Both the position numbers and the translations under genes were made by a program. Positions 1-8,962 of a DNA stretch of 64,000 nt are shown one piece after another. Position 1 is the first letter of the stretch, and each line of letters opens with the position of its first letter. Below the pieces are notes generated by a model. The model ran no database searches. It was given only the letters and a program-made list of their open reading frames with translations, and had not been told where the DNA came from. Origin of the DNA: Algorimicrobium algoritergicola (GTDB lineage Bacteria > Bacteroidota > Bacteroidia > Flavobacteriales > Flavobacteriaceae); NCBI RefSeq assembly GCF_008086165.1, contig NZ_VSKL01000002.1, positions 186,001 to 250,000 on the forward strand. Reading direction: 5' to 3'.

Positions 1-3000
1 GGTGTGTGGGCAAATTTAATGTCCTTGGGAGCTATCGATTTTGGGATCATCGTGGATGGTGCGGTAATCATTGTGGAAGGAATGGTATTCCACATTCATC
101 AACGGATGAAAAAAACCACAACCGCCATCAACCAAGCTGAAATGGATGAAATAGCCTATGAATCGGCAAGTACGATGATGAATTCGGCGTTTTTCGGACA
201 GCTTATTATCCTTATTGTATTTACACCGATTCTCTTTTTGACGGGTGTAGAAGGAAAAATGTTCCGTCCAATGGCGTTTACGTTTGGATTTGCCGTTTTA
301 GGAGCAATTATCCTTTGTCTTACTTACGTCCCAATGATTTCTGCAATGTTCCTTAAACCTACTAAAAATCAGAATAGTTGGTTTGCCAAATTTGAAAACA
401 AGATAGATAGGTTCAGTGATAAAATAATGGCGGGCCTAAATCGAGCTTACCTTCCTTTGCTCAATTTCGCACTGCGCTTTCGGGCTGGTGTCGTGATTGG
501 CGCAGTTGCTCTATTACTGATTGCAGGGTTTATTTTCAGCAATATGGGTGGCGAATTCATACCTAAATTTGATGAGGGAGATATTGCGTTCCAAGCTTTG
601 ATAAAACCGGGGAGCAGTCTTACAGAGTCTATTGAGGCTTCAAAAAAACTTCAAAATTTAATCAATGAATTTCCAGAAGTTAAAACGGTAGTTTCAAGAA
701 TCGGAGTAGCCGAAATCCCAACAGACCCGATGCCTATGGACATTGCCGATAGTTACATTATTCTGGAGAAAGATAAAAGCAAATGGACTTCCGCAGATAG
801 CAAAGAAGAACTCATAGAAAAAATACAAGAAAAAATATCAGTAGTTCCCGGCGTAAATTTCGTGTTTACGCAACCTGTAGAACTTCGTTTTAATGAATTG
901 CTTACAGGTGTTCGTGAGGACGTGGCAATTAAATTGTACGGAGAAGATTTGGGCGTGTTGGCAGACAAGGTACAGGAAATCGCTGCGGTCATCAGAACCG
1001 TTCCCGGAGCGGCTGACCTTAATGTGGAAGCAACAAGCGGTTTACCACAAATGACGGTGGTATATAACCGTGCGAAAATGGCACAATACGGTGTAACCGT
1101 TGACAAATTGAATGATTATGTGAGTGCTTCATTTTCGGGAGAACAGGCAAGTGTGATTTTTGAAGGCGAAAAACGGTTCGATGTAGTAATCCGCTTGGCA
1201 AAGGAATTTAGACAGGACATCAACAGTCTTAAAAATCTTTATATCGACCTGCCAAACGGAGCGCAAGTGCCTTTAAAGGAGGTTGCAGATATCAGCTATA
1301 AGCCAGGACCAATGCAGATTTCAAGGGACAATACCTCTCGTCGTATTTCGGTTGGGGTCAATGTTCGTGGGCGCGATGTAAAATCGATGGTCGAGGAAAT
1401 TCAACAAAAATTGGAAACGGACGTGAAACTGCCACCAGGTTATTTTGTAACCTACGGAGGATCGTTTGAAAACTTGCAACGTGCTTCAGACCGATTGATG
1501 ATTGTAGTGCCTATTGCACTTTTCCTAATATTTATATTACTCTATTTTGCCTTGAGCTCGTTTTCACAGTCCTTAATGATTTATATGGCAGTGCCTTTAG
1601 CAGCCATTGGTGGCGTGTTTGCCCTTTGGATAAGGGGAATGCCTTTTAGTATTTCTGCCGGAGTCGGTTTTATTGTGCTCTTTGGAGTAGCCGTTTTAAA
1701 CGGTCTTGTACTGATAAACAAATTCAATGAACTAAAAGACAGTGGAATGACAGACTTAAAAAAACGAATATACGAGGCAACGCACGAACGCTTACGTCCA
1801 ATTTTGCTTACGGCAACGGCGGCCATAATGGGCTTTATCCCAATGGCGATTTCTACCTCTGGCGGTGCAGAAGTGCAGCGACCATTGGCAACGGTGGTTA
1901 TTGGTGGGTTGATAACAGCAACGTTCTTAACGCTTGTGGTCCTTCCAGTATTATACTATTGGCTCGAATCGAGAAAGGAACGAAAGAATTCTGATGGAGG
2001 TGTAAGCTATGTCAACAAATCAACGAACATTGTAACTGTATTATTGATGGTTGGAGGTTTGATGGCTTCTGGAACTGCGTTTGCCCAAGACATTAATCAA
2101 GATGGTACAATTCCAAAGACATTGACCATTGATGAGGCCATTGCTCTGGCAAAACAGAATTATCCATCCCTTAAAGAGAGCCAAGCTTTTATTGAACGGG
2201 AAAAAGCACTAAAGGGAACGAGTTTTGACCTTGGTAGCACCCAAGTTTTCACAGGCAAAGAAGAATATGGTAATAATCTTCCTGGAGTACAAACAACCGT
2301 TGGTGTGCAACAGGGCAATATTGATTTGCTATCCGGATTTTCAAAATCGAAGTTTTATAAGGAGCGTATTGCCTTGGGAGAAAAGTTTTATGTGGCCAGT
2401 GAACAACAATTGGTGCGTAATGTGATGCAAGCGTATGACCAAATAAATTATTATAAGGCGCAGTTGCGCTTTGCAGACCAACTGGACAGTATTTATGCCA
2501 ATTTTAAGACCGCTGCCCAACTTCGGTATGATACGGGAGAAACAGGCAAATTGGAATTTATTTCAGCCTCTTCCGAATTTCAACAGATTCAAGTATTAAG
2601 GCAACAAGCCTTTGATGATATTGAAATAGCCAAACGTGCCTTAAAACAATATTTGGGAACGGATGAATCCATTGAAACGATTAGTGAACCATACAAAACA
2701 TTGGATTTTATGGCGACATTAGATTCCACTTCGGTAGCGAATAACCCAATGTTGCAATATGCCTTGCAAAATGCCGAAGTAAGTAAAGCAAACGTGGGCG
2801 TTGAGAAATCACAATTCCTACCGAAATTCAGCTTATCGTATGGCAGACAGGTTGTGGATGAAGTGTCAGGCTTCAACACCTATCAGGCAGGTATTAGCAT
2901 TCCGTTATGGTTTTTTCCCCAGAAGTCGAGGGTCAAGGCAGCCAAGGCAGACGCAATGGTAGCAGAGAATCAATATTTGGAACAAAAGGCGGTCACGGAA

Positions 3001-3255
3001 AGTCGTGTGTCGCAATTGACCAAATCCCTTGAAAAAACAAAGAAGATTTTGCAATATTACGAAGAAGGCGCACTACTCTTGGCAGAAGAACAAATTACCA
3101 CCGCACAATTGGCATCTAAAGAAGGCGAAATAGATTACGTCAATTACATCACGATTCTCAATAGTGCCATCCGCATTAAACAAAACCATTTACAATACAT
3201 CAATCAGTTTAACCAGCAGACCATTGATATGCAATATCAATTGGGCAATTTATAA
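1..3255 (+). CDS. CzcA/CusA-type heavy-metal RND pump fused to a TolC-like outer membrane channel (5' partial)
   Basis: This is the C-terminal part of an inner-membrane proton-driven metal exporter; its N-terminal ~400 residues lie before the window. The first visible segment carries the TM4 proton-relay pattern DFGIIVDGAVIIVE (Asp, Asp and Glu spaced 6 and 7 residues apart). That pattern matches the CzcA-like divalent cation class rather than the single-Asp pattern of CusA, although the class cannot be fixed from a fragment. Porter-domain sequence and TM7-12 run to about nucleotide 1990. A second signal-like hydrophobic stretch ending AFAQ follows (about 2010-2090), then a TolC/OEP-type alpha-helical barrel domain to the stop. 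Pump and channel in one polypeptide is seen in other Bacteroidota homologues. The adaptor gene starts 16 nt downstream. Confidence 0.92.
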   Translation, partial: GVWANLMSLGAIDFGIIVDGAVIIVEGMVFHIHQRMKKTTTAINQAEMDEIAYESASTMMNSAFFGQLIILIVFTPILFLTGVEGKMFRPMAFTFGFAVLGAIILCLTYVPMISAMFLKPTKNQNSWFAKFENKIDRFSDKIMAGLNRAYLPLLNFALRFRAGVVIGAVALLLIAGFIFSNMGGEFIPKFDEGDIAFQALIKPGSSLTESIEASKKLQNLINEFPEVKTVVSRIGVAEIPTDPMPMDIADSYIILEKDKSKWTSADSKEELIEKIQEKISVVPGVNFVFTQPVELRFNELLTGVREDVAIKLYGEDLGVLADKVQEIAAVIRTVPGAADLNVEATSGLPQMTVVYNRAKMAQYGVTVDKLNDYVSASFSGEQASVIFEGEKRFDVVIRLAKEFRQDINSLKNLYIDLPNGAQVPLKEVADISYKPGPMQISRDNTSRRISVGVNVRGRDVKSMVEEIQQKLETDVKLPPGYFVTYGGSFENLQRASDRLMIVVPIALFLIFILLYFALSSFSQSLMIYMAVPLAAIGGVFALWIRGMPFSISAGVGFIVLFGVAVLNGLVLINKFNELKDSGMTDLKKRIYEATHERLRPILLTATAAIMGFIPMAISTSGGAEVQRPLATVVIGGLITATFLTLVVLPVLYYWLESRKERKNSDGGVSYVNKSTNIVTVLLMVGGLMASGTAFAQDINQDGTIPKTLTIDEAIALAKQNYPSLKESQAFIEREKALKGTSFDLGSTQVFTGKEEYGNNLPGVQTTVGVQQGNIDLLSGFSKSKFYKERIALGEKFYVASEQQLVRNVMQAYDQINYYKAQLRFADQLDSIYANFKTAAQLRYDTGETGKLEFISASSEFQQIQVLRQQAFDDIEIAKRALKQYLGTDESIETISEPYKTLDFMATLDSTSVANNPMLQYALQNAEVSKANVGVEKSQFLPKFSLSYGRQVVDEVSGFNTYQAGISIPLWFFPQKSRVKAAKADAMVAENQYLEQKAVTESRVSQLTKSLEKTKKILQYYEEGALLLAEEQITTAQLASKEGEIDYVNYITILNSAIRIKQNHLQYINQFNQQTIDMQYQLGNL

Positions 3256-3271
3256 CCTTAAAAAAAGAGAA

Positions 3272-4528
3272 ATGAAGAATATACTATTAGTAAGTACCGT
3301 ATTATTTACACTTATGTTTATGAGTTGTAATGATGCCCCAAAATCTGAACTTGGGCATAACGAAGCCGAAGGCGTATCAAAAACCAATGAAGCTGGAGAA
3401 GATGCACACGGCGAGGAAGGCCACAGTGAAGGAGAAGAAGAAGGTCACAGCGAGGAAGAAGGCGTTGTGGAACTCACAAAGCAACAGGCCGAAACCATAG
3501 GTTTGGAAATGAAACTTTTGGAGGAACGCAATTTAGGGAACAACATTAAGGTAACAGGAACGCTGGAACTTTTCCCACAGGACAAGGCGAACATAAGTCC
3601 TTTTGTTGGTGGAAATGTGAGTTCCATAAAAGTAATACCCGGAGATAACGTAAGCAAAGGACAGGTGTTGGCATATATAGAACACCCTGATATCATTGCA
3701 ATGCAACAAGATTATCAGGAAAAAAATGATGAATTGGTCTTTTTGAAACAGGATTTTGAGCGCAAGCAGACTCTTTATGATAAAGGTGTTTCTTCTGGCA
3801 AGGAATTTCAAATGGCACAGTCAAAATTTCGTTCTACAACATCCAGCGTCAATGGTTTGCGGTCCCAATTGAGACTGTTGAGCATTAACCCGGACAAAGT
3901 GGCGGAAGGACAGATATATTCCGCTGTTCCCATTACCTCGCCTATAAGTGGGTATGTGGATGAAGTAATGATTAGCCTTGGCGATTACGTGGCACAACAA
4001 TCCAAAATGTTCTCGATAAGCGACAACTCAAAAATTTATGTCAACTTCAAAGTATATGAGAAGGACATAAAGCAAATCAAGCAAGGGCAACAGATATATT
4101 TTTCCACGGCCTCTCGTCCAGATGAACTGCTTAAAGCAACCGTTCGGTCTGTTGGTAAAACCTTCAATACAGACCCAAAAGCTTTGGAAGTTCTGGCAGA
4201 TATTGAAAACAAGGATAAAAACCTATTGCCGGGTATGTATGTGGAAGGGCGAATAGTGCAAGGCGAGAAAAAGGGTTTTGCCGTACCGGAAGCTGCCATT
4301 ATAAAAGAAGGCGAGCAATCCTTTATTTTTATTTTGGATGAAGATGAAGAAATGGAAGCGGACAAAATGAAATTTAAAATGATACCCGTAACGGTTGGTA
4401 TTACTGATTTAGGCTTTGTTGAAGTCAACCTGCCTGCCGAAGTTTCAAAGGATGCCAAAGTCGTGATAAACGGAGCTTATAACCTGTCTTCGGAAATGGT
4501 CAAGGGCGAACTGGAACACGGACATTAA
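3272..4528 (+). CDS. Efflux RND periplasmic adaptor lipoprotein (CusB/CzcB family)
   Basis: This is the membrane fusion protein that links the upstream RND pump to its channel and may hand metal to it. I start at 3272 because this gives a lipoprotein signal peptide ending LMFMSC (lipid on Cys19); the frame is open further upstream, but that part overlaps the pump gene. Residues ~28-65 are rich in His, Glu and Gly (HGEEGHSEGEEEGHSEEEG), a likely metal-binding tail. A barrel-sandwich/lipoyl half-motif (GNVSSIKVIPGDNVSKGQVL), a coiled-coil hairpin, the second lipoyl half and a beta-barrel domain follow. At 418 residues it is of normal family length. It is almost certainly co-transcribed with the pump. 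Confidence 0.92.
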   Translation: MKNILLVSTVLFTLMFMSCNDAPKSELGHNEAEGVSKTNEAGEDAHGEEGHSEGEEEGHSEEEGVVELTKQQAETIGLEMKLLEERNLGNNIKVTGTLELFPQDKANISPFVGGNVSSIKVIPGDNVSKGQVLAYIEHPDIIAMQQDYQEKNDELVFLKQDFERKQTLYDKGVSSGKEFQMAQSKFRSTTSSVNGLRSQLRLLSINPDKVAEGQIYSAVPITSPISGYVDEVMISLGDYVAQQSKMFSISDNSKIYVNFKVYEKDIKQIKQGQQIYFSTASRPDELLKATVRSVGKTFNTDPKALEVLADIENKDKNLLPGMYVEGRIVQGEKKGFAVPEAAIIKEGEQSFIFILDEDEEMEADKMKFKMIPVTVGITDLGFVEVNLPAEVSKDAKVVINGAYNLSSEMVKGELEHGH

Positions 4529-4544
4529 TTCAATAACAATCAAA

Positions 4545-4617
4545 GATTTTGATTCCGAGTTTGTTTATCGTCTTAATTAGTTAGTTAAAAATTAAAAAAC
4601 AGGCTCGGTTCAAAATC
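4545..4617. repeat. Imperfect inverted repeat after the adaptor gene
   Basis: The arms 4545-4559 and 4604-4617 pair over 8 bp plus 5 bp with a one-base slip, around a loop of 44 nt. It lies 17 nt after the adaptor stop codon, so it could end or stabilise the pump-adaptor transcript. No clear T-run follows it, so it is not a standard intrinsic terminator. The rest of the gap to 4724 contains only a 20-codon frame (4641-4703) with no support. Confidence 0.35.
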
Positions 4618-4724
4618 GATTAAAAATTTAAAAATATGAAATGAGCTATAACAATGTGGATACCAACCACAATGTTGATTGGGGAATTACATATGACCAT
4701 TAAAAAACAAATAAATATCAACAG

Positions 4725-5063
4725 ATGAAAGAAATAAAAGCATTTATAAAACCAAACCGAATCCAAAGAGTCATTGAAGCACTTTCTGACAATGGATTTG
4801 AAAGTATGACCCTTTCACAAGCAGAAGGCACGGGCGCATTCAAGGCAAAAGGTGCAAGACCGTCGCTAGATTTTCACGTAACAGATAGTCCTGTGGTAAA
4901 ATTGGAATTGGTCTGTCAAAATGAGGAAGCCCAAGCGGCCATTGAAACAATTATAGCCAACGCCAAAACCGACGGGCCTGGAGATGGTATTATTTATATA
5001 GCAAATATTGAAGATGCCTTTCAGATTAAAACAGGAGATTCCTTAAAACGGCACGACCTGTAA
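4725..5063 (+). CDS. PII-like signalling protein linked to metal efflux
   Basis: The 112 residues have the PII (GlnB) ferredoxin-like fold pattern: an N-terminal MKEIKAFIKPNRIQRVIEAL strand-helix and a C-terminal GDGIIYIANIEDAFQIKTGD segment that matches the PII C-terminal signature. The T-loop region is short and has no Tyr at the usual uridylylation site, so it is not a normal nitrogen regulator. A PII subgroup (called PII-NG in the literature) is known to sit beside heavy-metal efflux genes, and the position between an RND system and P1B-ATPases fits that group. The ligand is unknown; a nucleotide or a metal are both possible. The Fur-type gene starts 16 nt downstream, so an operon is likely. 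Confidence 0.82.
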   Translation: MKEIKAFIKPNRIQRVIEALSDNGFESMTLSQAEGTGAFKAKGARPSLDFHVTDSPVVKLELVCQNEEAQAAIETIIANAKTDGPGDGIIYIANIEDAFQIKTGDSLKRHDL

Positions 5064-5079
5064 ATCTCTTTTTAAACAA

Positions 5080-5496
5080 ATGGAAAAAATAGTTCAATTT
5101 TTAGAAAGCAAAGGAATACGACCTACAGCTATGCGCCTTATGACATATAAGCGGTTGGCAGAGTTGAATGTGGCCATCAGCCTTGGCGACTTGGAAAAGG
5201 ATTTTAAGGTCAGTGAAAGAAGTACCCTATTTAGGACTATGAAAGCGTTTGAAGAAAAAGGTATTGTGCATCAAATCGAGGATGGTACGGGAGTTATAAA
5301 ATACGCCCTTTGCGAAGAAAATTGTGAATGCGAGGTCGGCAACGACCTTCATTTGCACTTTCATTGCAACAATTGTAATGAAACGGTCTGTTTAACAGAG
5401 CATAAAATCCCTCACATCAACTTACCTGATGGTTATATTACCGAGGATATCAACTTGGTGGTAAAGGGCATTTGCGAAAAATGCAGTGGCAATTAG
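5080..5496 (+). CDS. Fur-family metal-dependent transcriptional regulator (first copy)
   Basis: The 138 residues have an N-terminal winged helix (GIRPTAMRLMTYKRL, then SERSTLFRTMKAFEEKGIVH) and the Fur dimerisation domain with HLHFHCNNC (His cluster plus CxxC) and a C-terminal CEKC. The paired CxxC motifs are the structural zinc site of Fur/Zur/PerR proteins. It lies between the PII-like gene and the ATPase gene, so it probably represses the efflux operon in response to a metal; which metal cannot be read from sequence. A second, diverged copy is at 8448-8882. An extra Cys cluster (CEENCECEVG, about residues 82-91) precedes the metal site and is absent from the second copy. Confidence 0.9.
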   Translation: MEKIVQFLESKGIRPTAMRLMTYKRLAELNVAISLGDLEKDFKVSERSTLFRTMKAFEEKGIVHQIEDGTGVIKYALCEENCECEVGNDLHLHFHCNNCNETVCLTEHKIPHINLPDGYITEDINLVVKGICEKCSGN

Positions 5497-5546
5497 GATT
5501 AAACGTTTGGTTTTTAAATTTAATTATCATTTATAAATAGTGAGTA

Positions 5547-5894
5547 ATGATGTCAATCTATAAAAAAGAAGCTACTGTATATATGGTGGCAGAGAAAAAG
5601 CTGGATGCCAAGGATTATGAAAACTTGATACCAGTCTTAACAGAACATATAACTGCCCATCCGGAAGTTTTCTGGTACATCGAGATGGAAAATTTTGAAG
5701 GTTGGACAGCAGAGGCACATTGGAAGGGAATTGAATTAGACCTTCCGAATGAAAAGCATTTAAAGCGTGTTGCTTTGGTGGGTAGCGTTAAATGGCAGGA
5801 GCAATTTACCGAGGTATTGCTTCCTTTTTCAGAAGCTCATATAAAATTTTATAAGACCGAAGAAAAAGACGATGCCAAAGAGTGGATAAAATAA
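5547..5894 (+). CDS. SpoIIAA-like (STAS-type) small protein, first copy
   Basis: The 115-residue soluble protein has the pattern of the SpoIIAA-like family: an N-terminal strand, a conserved WYIEMENFEGW core, and VALVGSVKWQEQF near the C-terminus, ending DAKEWIK. Biochemical roles in this family are poorly known; a link to membranes or lipids has been suggested for the STAS-like fold. A clear paralogue lies at 10489-10848 in the same cluster (shared VNF/ENF-x-GW, MVGDKKWQ/LVGSVKWQ and DAKxWI). Two adjacent ATGs (5547 and 5550) are possible starts. The ATPase gene begins 9 nt after the stop, so they are probably translated from one mRNA. Confidence 0.75.
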   Translation: MMSIYKKEATVYMVAEKKLDAKDYENLIPVLTEHITAHPEVFWYIEMENFEGWTAEAHWKGIELDLPNEKHLKRVALVGSVKWQEQFTEVLLPFSEAHIKFYKTEEKDDAKEWIK

Positions 5895-5903
5895 AAATAA
5901 AAA

Positions 5904-8411
5904 ATGGAAAAACTACAACTAAAAATACCGGTCATCCTTCCGCAAGTTCCTAACGAAAAAGATTCTTGTGTTGAAAGGCTTATTCAAAAACTACAAGCTA
6001 AAGAGGGCATCGAAAAAGTGCACATTGCCGATGCAAACGGAGATGATGTGCCGCAGCTCTGTTTTCATTATGACCCAGATATCATTTCCATTGACCGCAT
6101 TCAATCCCTCGCCGAAAGTACTGGTGCCGAGATTACCGAAAAATACGGGCATTTGCTCATTGAAGTTAAAGGAATCAGACACACAAGGCAGGCTCGTTCC
6201 ATAGAGAAAAGCCTTTTGACAATCAATGGAGTTTTGGAAGTTTCCGTTTCAGGCTCTGGAATGGTACGACTTGAATTTGATAAAAAGCAAACGAATTTTG
6301 ATGAAATAAGTAAACAAATTGAAAAAGAAGAGCTTCAGATTCAGCGGAGTTCTTCAAACGAAAATGATTACACCAAAGCATCCAAAAAACAGGAGCGTTC
6401 AAAGAAGGAAGATACTAAAGAACAAACTTCCACAGAGGGCGAGACCCACGATGAAGGAGAAGATCACGCCCACGGTGGTATTTTCGGTAAAAATACGGAG
6501 CTCATTTTTTCCATTATCTGTGGGGCACTTCTCGGAATAGGTTTCGGACTTTCCTATGTAGAATCCATCCCAGATTGGGTCAGTCTTACTTTATATATTG
6601 GTGCTTACTTTTTCGGTGGTTTCTTTACGGCCAAGGAAGCAGTACAGACCGTCGCCAAAGGCGGTTTTGAAATTGACTTCTTAATGCTTGTTGCAGCCAT
6701 TGGGGCAGCCATTTTGGGAGAATGGGCAGAAGGTGCCTTGTTGCTGTTCCTGTTTAGTTTGGGTCACGCCCTTGAACATTATGCAATGGAAAAGGCCCGA
6801 AAGTCCATTGCGGCACTGGCAGATTTAGCACCAAAAACGGCATTGCTCAAAAAAGATGGCAAGACCGAAGAAGTTGGAATTGAGGAATTGAGTATTGGCG
6901 ATATTATAGTGGTCAAGCCCAATAGTAAAATATCCGCAGATGGCGTCGTGGTCAATGGAAAAAGCAGCGTCAACCAGGCACCTATTACCGGGGAAAGTGT
7001 ACCCGTGGACAAAATTCCCGTGGAAGATACGAGCAGGGACTATTCCGCAGATGATGATATAAATGATGAAAACCGCGTGTTCGCCGGAACTATCAACGGT
7101 AATAACACGCTGGAAATAAAGGTAATCAAAGAAGCCAAAGACTCTACGCTGTCCCGACTGGTCAAATTGGTCAACGAGGCACAGACCCAGAAATCCCCAA
7201 CCCAACTGTTGACCGACAAGTTTGAAAAATACTTTGTACCATCCGTACTGATATTGGTGGGTATCCTACTCTTTGCCTTTTTGGTCATCGACGAGCCATT
7301 TAGTGCCAGCTTTTATAGGGCGATGGCGGTATTGGTCGCAGCAAGTCCCTGTGCATTGGCCATTTCAACACCAAGCGCCGTATTGAGCGGTGTGGCACGG
7401 GCAGCACGGGGCGGTGTACTTATTAAAGGTGGGCGACCTCTGGAAGACTTGGGCGAATTGACCGCCCTTGCTTTTGACAAAACAGGCACGCTTACCGAAG
7501 GAAAGCCTAAACTTACCCAAGTTGTTCCACTTGGGGATATAGAAGAAAATGAACTTATAAAAATAGCCGTAGCTGTTGAAAATTTGAGCGACCACCCTTT
7601 GGCAAAAGCCGTTGTAAGGGATGGAAAAGAACGTCTGGAAGGCACTTCAATACCCGATGCGACCGATTTGGAAGCTGTTCTTGGAAAAGGTATCAAAGCT
7701 TCTTTGGGCAAGGATAAAATCTATATTGGAAACCTTGACTTGTACGAAGACCTCGATGAAGCAAAACCACCCGAAGAAATATCGAATAAAGTAAAAGAAC
7801 TTGAAGGTGGTGGAAATACCACAATGCTCATAAGAAGGAACAAAGAATATATCGGTATCATCGCCCTGATGGATACCCCACGGGAAGCGGCCAAGGAAAC
7901 ACTGAAAAAATTAAAGGAAATCGGCATCAAACGGATGATAATGCTAACCGGGGATAATCAAAAGGTTGCCGATGCCGTTGCTAAAGAAATTGGGTTGACC
8001 GATGCCTGGGGAAGCCTGTTGCCAGAGGAAAAGGTTGATGCCATTAAAAAATTAAAAGAACAGGAATCCAAAGTCGCAATGGTAGGCGACGGTGTGAACG
8101 ATGCCCCTGCAATGGCAAACAGCACCGTAGGAATCGCAATGGGTGCTGCGGGCAGTGATGTAGCATTGGAAACAGCTGACATTGCCCTAATGGCCGATAA
8201 ACTGGAAACCCTGCCCTTTGCCATAGGTTTGAGCAGGAAGGCAAAAACCATTATTAAGCAAAACCTTTGGGTAAGCCTCGGTATTGTGGCATTGCTCATA
8301 CCATCGACCATTATGGGTTGGGCCAATATCGGTATTGCAGTGGTCATCCACGAAGGCTCAACGTTACTTGTGGTTTTTAATGCGTTAAGGCTTTTGGCTT
8401 ATAAAAAATAA
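5904..8411 (+). CDS. P1B-4-type metal-transporting P-type ATPase (SPC motif)
   Basis: This is an inner-membrane ATP-driven metal exporter of 835 residues. The order is: two degenerate HMA-like folds without CxxC (residues ~1-150), an acidic/His linker (EGETHDEGEDHAHGG), TM helices, the actuator loop with TGES, the TM6 motif SPCALAIS (Ser481-Pro-Cys), phosphorylation site DKTGT (Asp525), the HP motif SDHPLA, MLTGDN, GDGVNDAP, and a last helix with HEGSTLLVVFNALRLL. SPC in TM6 together with HEGxT in the last helix is the signature of subgroup P1B-4 (Co, Fe(II), sometimes Zn or Ni export), not of CPC-type Cu or Zn pumps. Flanking Fur-type genes suggest control by divalent metal. Confidence 0.92.
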   Translation: MEKLQLKIPVILPQVPNEKDSCVERLIQKLQAKEGIEKVHIADANGDDVPQLCFHYDPDIISIDRIQSLAESTGAEITEKYGHLLIEVKGIRHTRQARSIEKSLLTINGVLEVSVSGSGMVRLEFDKKQTNFDEISKQIEKEELQIQRSSSNENDYTKASKKQERSKKEDTKEQTSTEGETHDEGEDHAHGGIFGKNTELIFSIICGALLGIGFGLSYVESIPDWVSLTLYIGAYFFGGFFTAKEAVQTVAKGGFEIDFLMLVAAIGAAILGEWAEGALLLFLFSLGHALEHYAMEKARKSIAALADLAPKTALLKKDGKTEEVGIEELSIGDIIVVKPNSKISADGVVVNGKSSVNQAPITGESVPVDKIPVEDTSRDYSADDDINDENRVFAGTINGNNTLEIKVIKEAKDSTLSRLVKLVNEAQTQKSPTQLLTDKFEKYFVPSVLILVGILLFAFLVIDEPFSASFYRAMAVLVAASPCALAISTPSAVLSGVARAARGGVLIKGGRPLEDLGELTALAFDKTGTLTEGKPKLTQVVPLGDIEENELIKIAVAVENLSDHPLAKAVVRDGKERLEGTSIPDATDLEAVLGKGIKASLGKDKIYIGNLDLYEDLDEAKPPEEISNKVKELEGGGNTTMLIRRNKEYIGIIALMDTPREAAKETLKKLKEIGIKRMIMLTGDNQKVADAVAKEIGLTDAWGSLLPEEKVDAIKKLKEQESKVAMVGDGVNDAPAMANSTVGIAMGAAGSDVALETADIALMADKLETLPFAIGLSRKAKTIIKQNLWVSLGIVALLIPSTIMGWANIGIAVVIHEGSTLLVVFNALRLLAYKK

Positions 8412-8447
8412 ATTTAATAAAAAAGGGTTGCTTTTGAAAAGGTTAAA

Positions 8448-8882
8448 ATGACCAAAACGGAAAAGATACTATCATATCACGGGATTCGACCTACTAAAAT
8501 GAGGTCGAAGATATACAAGTTCCTAAAAAGGAAACAAAGTGCCGTGTCCTTTTCCGATTTGAAAAAGGCCTTTGTTCAAAAGAGCGAAACCAATAAAACA
8601 GCAAACAGAACGACCTTTTATCGCAATCTCAAGATTTTTGAGGATAAAGGGTTGATTCATCAGATTAATGATGGGGTCGGAGTGGCAAAATATGCGATTT
8701 CTGATGAAAACGCCAAAGGTAAATACGGTACAGATTTACATATGCACTTTCATTGTACCGATTGTAGGAAAACAATCTGTTTACCAAATAAAATATCGGA
8801 AGAGAGCTTGCCAGACGATTATGAAGTGAACGATGTGAACCTTGTATTGAAAGGAATATGTGAAAAATGCAGGAAAAAATAA
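8448..8882 (+). CDS. Fur-family metal-dependent transcriptional regulator (second copy)
   Basis: The 144-residue Fur/Zur-type protein has the winged helix GIRPTKMRSKIYKFL and NRTTFYRNLKIFEDKGLIH. The metal domain has HMHFHCTDC and a terminal CEKC. It is clearly paralogous to the product of 5080-5496 (shared GIRPT, KGLIHQI/KGIVHQI, DLHMHFHC/DLHLHFHC, VLKGICEKC/VVKGICEKC) but is diverged throughout and lacks the extra Cys cluster. It lies 36 nt after the P1B-4 ATPase and ends that gene block. Two Fur-type regulators bracketing one ATPase may sense different metals or form an autoregulatory pair. Confidence 0.9.
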   Translation: MTKTEKILSYHGIRPTKMRSKIYKFLKRKQSAVSFSDLKKAFVQKSETNKTANRTTFYRNLKIFEDKGLIHQINDGVGVAKYAISDENAKGKYGTDLHMHFHCTDCRKTICLPNKISEESLPDDYEVNDVNLVLKGICEKCRKK

Positions 8883-8962
8883 CAGGTGGGAGTACTTGAA
8901 CCTTGAACCTTTGCGCCCAATGGTCCAGTTCAGGTTTTTTCCACCCTCTTTAACTAAAAAAT

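Noticed and set aside
4641-4703. 20-codon frame MSYNNVDTNHNVDWGITYDH before the PII-like gene
   Set aside because: Very short, without ribosome-binding context or any recognised homologue; possibly the remnant of a longer gene.
7313-7711. Long minus-strand frames opposite the P1B ATPases
   Set aside because: Antisense shadows of well-supported ATPase genes with clear motifs on the plus strand.
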